NCBI GenBank assembly: GCA_025357895.1
Contig: JANYLL010000258.1
Span: 1-7,389 of the forward strand
Source of the DNA: Ignavibacteriota bacterium
GTDB taxonomy: Bacteria > Bacteroidota > Ignavibacteria > Palsa-1295
Length of the DNA stretch: 7,389 nucleotides
Reading direction: 5' to 3'
The stretch's first letter is position 1. Each line of letters begins with the position of its first letter. A program made the translations under genes and the position numbers. Below the pieces are notes generated by a model. It was not told where the DNA came from and ran no database searches. It saw only the letters and a program-made list of their open reading frames with translations. Positions 5,828 to 7,389 of the stretch are shown piece by piece.

Positions 5828-6943
5828 ATGAAATTCGTTACCTATAAAGGACTAACTCCGCAAGAACCCGAGCCTGAAGCAGGGAAAACAATGGTGGTAA
5901 AAACGGGATCAGCATTATTCCGCTCCATTGATAAAAATGTTCATCATCCGATCGCGCCAATCGGAAGACTCGGTTTTATGATGAATGGTATAGTAGTAGA
6001 TGTCGAAGCGGCTTCGATGAAATTTGTCATGCGAAGCGATGAAAAACAGCTGTTGCGCCCAACACTGCCATCCGATATTATTACTTTTTTAGCTCTCGGA
6101 GAAACGGCGATTAAGCAAGCAAAAGAAGTTCATGAATGGTGTTCGAAACGATCGATCGAAGAACTCAATACCGGATTTGCAATAGCATGGGAAATTTCTA
6201 AAATTGAAAAGCTTCTAGCCCCTGTCCCGCGTCCCACCTCCATGCGCGATGGTTATGCTTTCCGCCAACATGTCGAAGCGGCGCGGCGTAATCGTGGTGT
6301 GGAGATGATACCGGAGTTCGATCTTTTTCCGGTCTTTTATTTTACGAATCATCAGGCAGTGATCGGTCCCGGACCAATGGAAGTAATGCCTGAACATTTG
6401 AAGAAACTTGATTTCGAACTTGAAGCAGCAATCGTTATAGGCAAAGAAGGACGCAATATTAAAGCTGAGAATGCTGATGAGTATATTTTCGGTTATACGA
6501 TCATGAATGATTGGAGCGCAAGATATTTGCAGATGGAAGAAATGAAGCTTTCGCTGGGACCGGCTAAAGGAAAAGATTTTGCAACGGCAATTGGTCCCTG
6601 GCTTGTCACAAAAGATGAACTTGAATCGCGCCGCATCGCAGGACCGAAAGGCGAGCGTTACGATCTGGAAATGACGTGCCGCATTGGTAATGAAGAAGTC
6701 TCGCGCGGCAATTTGAAAGATATGACATGGACGTTCGCGCAGCTTATCGAGCGTGCCAGCTATGGTGTAACACTCTATCCCGGAGATATCATCGGCTCCG
6801 GCACTGTGGGTACGGGGTGTTTCTTAGAACTCAATGGCAGCAAAGTCTATGATAATCGCTGGGTCGGTATCGGCGATGTCGTTACCTGCTCGATCGAGAA
6901 GCTAGGGGATCTGACGAATGAGGTGGTGGCGATGAAAGAATAA
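5828..6943 (+). CDS. Fumarylacetoacetate hydrolase (FAH) family protein
   Basis: A cytosolic metal-dependent hydrolase of the FAH superfamily, which cleaves carbon-carbon bonds in diketo or oxo acids. From ATG 5828 it is 371 aa; an in-frame TTG at 5774 would add 18 residues with no family similarity, while MKFVTYKG is the expected opening. The N-terminal domain runs to about 125 and the catalytic domain follows. Landmarks comparable to mammalian FAH are present: Asp141 and His148 in DGYAFRQHV (metal and catalytic His), Glu197 and Glu199 in LDFELEAAIVIG, Asp228 in MNDWSAR, Lys249 in GKDFATAIGPW, and GSGTVGTG (323-330). The spacing Asp-7-His and E-x-E matches the FAH metal and active site. Fumarylacetoacetase, the last step of tyrosine breakdown, is one possibility. 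Acylpyruvate or homoprotocatechuate-pathway activity is also possible, since no tyrosine-degradation gene is nearby. The exact substrate is open. Confidence 0.93.
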   Translation: MKFVTYKGLTPQEPEPEAGKTMVVKTGSALFRSIDKNVHHPIAPIGRLGFMMNGIVVDVEAASMKFVMRSDEKQLLRPTLPSDIITFLALGETAIKQAKEVHEWCSKRSIEELNTGFAIAWEISKIEKLLAPVPRPTSMRDGYAFRQHVEAARRNRGVEMIPEFDLFPVFYFTNHQAVIGPGPMEVMPEHLKKLDFELEAAIVIGKEGRNIKAENADEYIFGYTIMNDWSARYLQMEEMKLSLGPAKGKDFATAIGPWLVTKDELESRRIAGPKGERYDLEMTCRIGNEEVSRGNLKDMTWTFAQLIERASYGVTLYPGDIIGSGTVGTGCFLELNGSKVYDNRWVGIGDVVTCSIEKLGDLTNEVVAMKE

Positions 6944-6970
6944 TTAAGAACTACAAATTAGGAATTAAGA
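6942..6970. repeat. Short AATTAAGA direct repeat after the hydrolase gene
   Basis: AATTAAGA occurs at 6942-6949 (overlapping the hydrolase stop) and at 6963-6970, around ACAAATTAGG. The AAATTAGGAATTAAG stretch resembles the AAATAGGAAATATGAATAAG seen on the - strand at 5275-5294. It may be low-complexity spacer DNA or a degraded dispersed element. Confidence 0.3.
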
Positions 6971-6971
6971 G

Positions 6972-7112
6972 TTGAAAACTTTAATAATTCGTGAGGCAAC
7001 TATTGACGACGTTCCCTCTCTTGTTGGGTTAACAGCTGAACTTGCCTAAAACGATTTATTAAAAAAATTGAATAATGAAATTCCTATACCATTAGCGGGC
7101 CAATTAATTTAG
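6972..7112 (+). pseudogene. Remnant of a GNAT acetyltransferase N-terminus
   Basis: From TTG 6972 the frame reads 25 residues, starting MKTLIIREATIDDV and ending LVGLTAELA, before TAA at 7047. This is the typical opening of a GNAT N-acetyltransferase: a first beta strand with IREAT-x-D-D and then the first helix ending near LTAELG. Complete GNAT proteins have about 140-170 residues, so only the beginning survives. Past the TAA the same frame continues for 20 codons, including NDLLKKLNNEIPIP, which could be the next helix, and then stops with TAG at 7110-7112, at the bamA stop. The acetyl-CoA-binding core (R/Q-x-x-G-x-G/A) is absent. It looks like a decayed gene whose 3' part was deleted; a short peptide cannot be excluded. 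No ribosome binding site is seen. Confidence 0.55.
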
Positions 7113-7389
7113 AAGAACCTTCCAAACTGGAAGTGCGTATGCCAGCCGCTGACAGGTCCGAACGGTATATTTGCATCAAAGCCATAACCAAGATCGATAC
7201 CGATAAGCCCCACGGCAGGGACTTGCACTCTGGCGCCGACACCTGCGGCACGCTTTAATGTGAAGGGATCGCTGTGAGAAAAATTCGTCCAGACATTTCC
7301 TGCTTCAGCAAAACCTTCGACAAAGATCGGAATAGGTTCGCGCGCGATCTGGAAGCGAAGCTCGGCTGCATAACGGTTGTAAAAAAGTC
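7109..7389 (-). CDS. bamA: Outer membrane protein assembly factor BamA (Omp85), C-terminal part
   Basis: The last 92 codons of a gene that enters from the right edge; the start is outside the window. BamA is the outer-membrane beta-barrel protein that inserts other barrels. The visible part covers the last strands of the 16-stranded barrel: RYAAELRFQIAREPIPIFVE, then FAEAGNVW, then RAAGVGARVQVPAVGLIGID and LGYGFD, ending in GWHTHFQFGRFF. The AGNVW strand, the AGVGAR strand and the C-terminal aromatic beta-signal are the usual Omp85 marks. The wording GLIGIDLGYGFD before a Gly-Trp and a terminal Phe is typical of Bacteroidota/Chlorobi-type BamA. TamA or another Omp85 member is less likely but cannot be excluded without the POTRA domains. 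The stop TAA is at 7109-7111 on the complement, next to the acetyltransferase remnant. Confidence 0.85.
   Translation of the reverse strand, partial: LFYNRYAAELRFQIAREPIPIFVEGFAEAGNVWTNFSHSDPFTLKRAAGVGARVQVPAVGLIGIDLGYGFDANIPFGPVSGWHTHFQFGRFF

Overview
The window looks like chromosomal DNA from a Gram-negative bacterium of the Bacteroidota/Chlorobiota/Ignavibacteria (FCB) side of the tree. The basis is an Omp85/BamA C-terminus of the FCB type at the right edge, a free-lipoprotein gene, moderate GC content, and weak or absent Shine-Dalgarno sequences before most genes. The phylum-level placement is inference. I see no insertion sequence, CRISPR array, tRNA or rRNA, and no stretch of more than about 140 bases lacks a gene or gene remnant.

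Left half (1-4337, + strand): a high-affinity phosphate uptake operon in the order pstS (3' end only), pstC, pstA, pstB, phoU. PstS captures phosphate in the periplasm, PstC and PstA form the channel, PstB supplies ATP hydrolysis, and PhoU links transport to signalling. pstC/pstA abut with no gap, pstA/pstB are 10 bases apart and pstB/phoU 7 bases apart, so they are almost certainly one transcript. A strong stem-loop separates pstS from pstC and may lower expression downstream of the abundant binding protein. No phoB/phoR is in the window. The unusual element is PstC, which carries an extra segment of about 170 residues, rich in Lys, Ala, Asp and Glu, in the loop after its first membrane helix, predicted to lie in the periplasm.

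Middle (4334-5686, - strand): an EamA/DMT-type ten-helix transporter, convergent with phoU and sharing its stop region, and upstream of it a small predicted lipoprotein of unknown function.

Right (5828-7389): a fumarylacetoacetate hydrolase-family enzyme on the + strand, divergent from the lipoprotein gene and with its catalytic residues intact; a decayed remnant of a GNAT acetyltransferase N-terminus; and, on the - strand, the 3' end of bamA, which runs off the window.

Most of the window is ordinary housekeeping and transport DNA. I did not find a new defence, mobile or RNA system. The PstC insert is the feature most worth following up.
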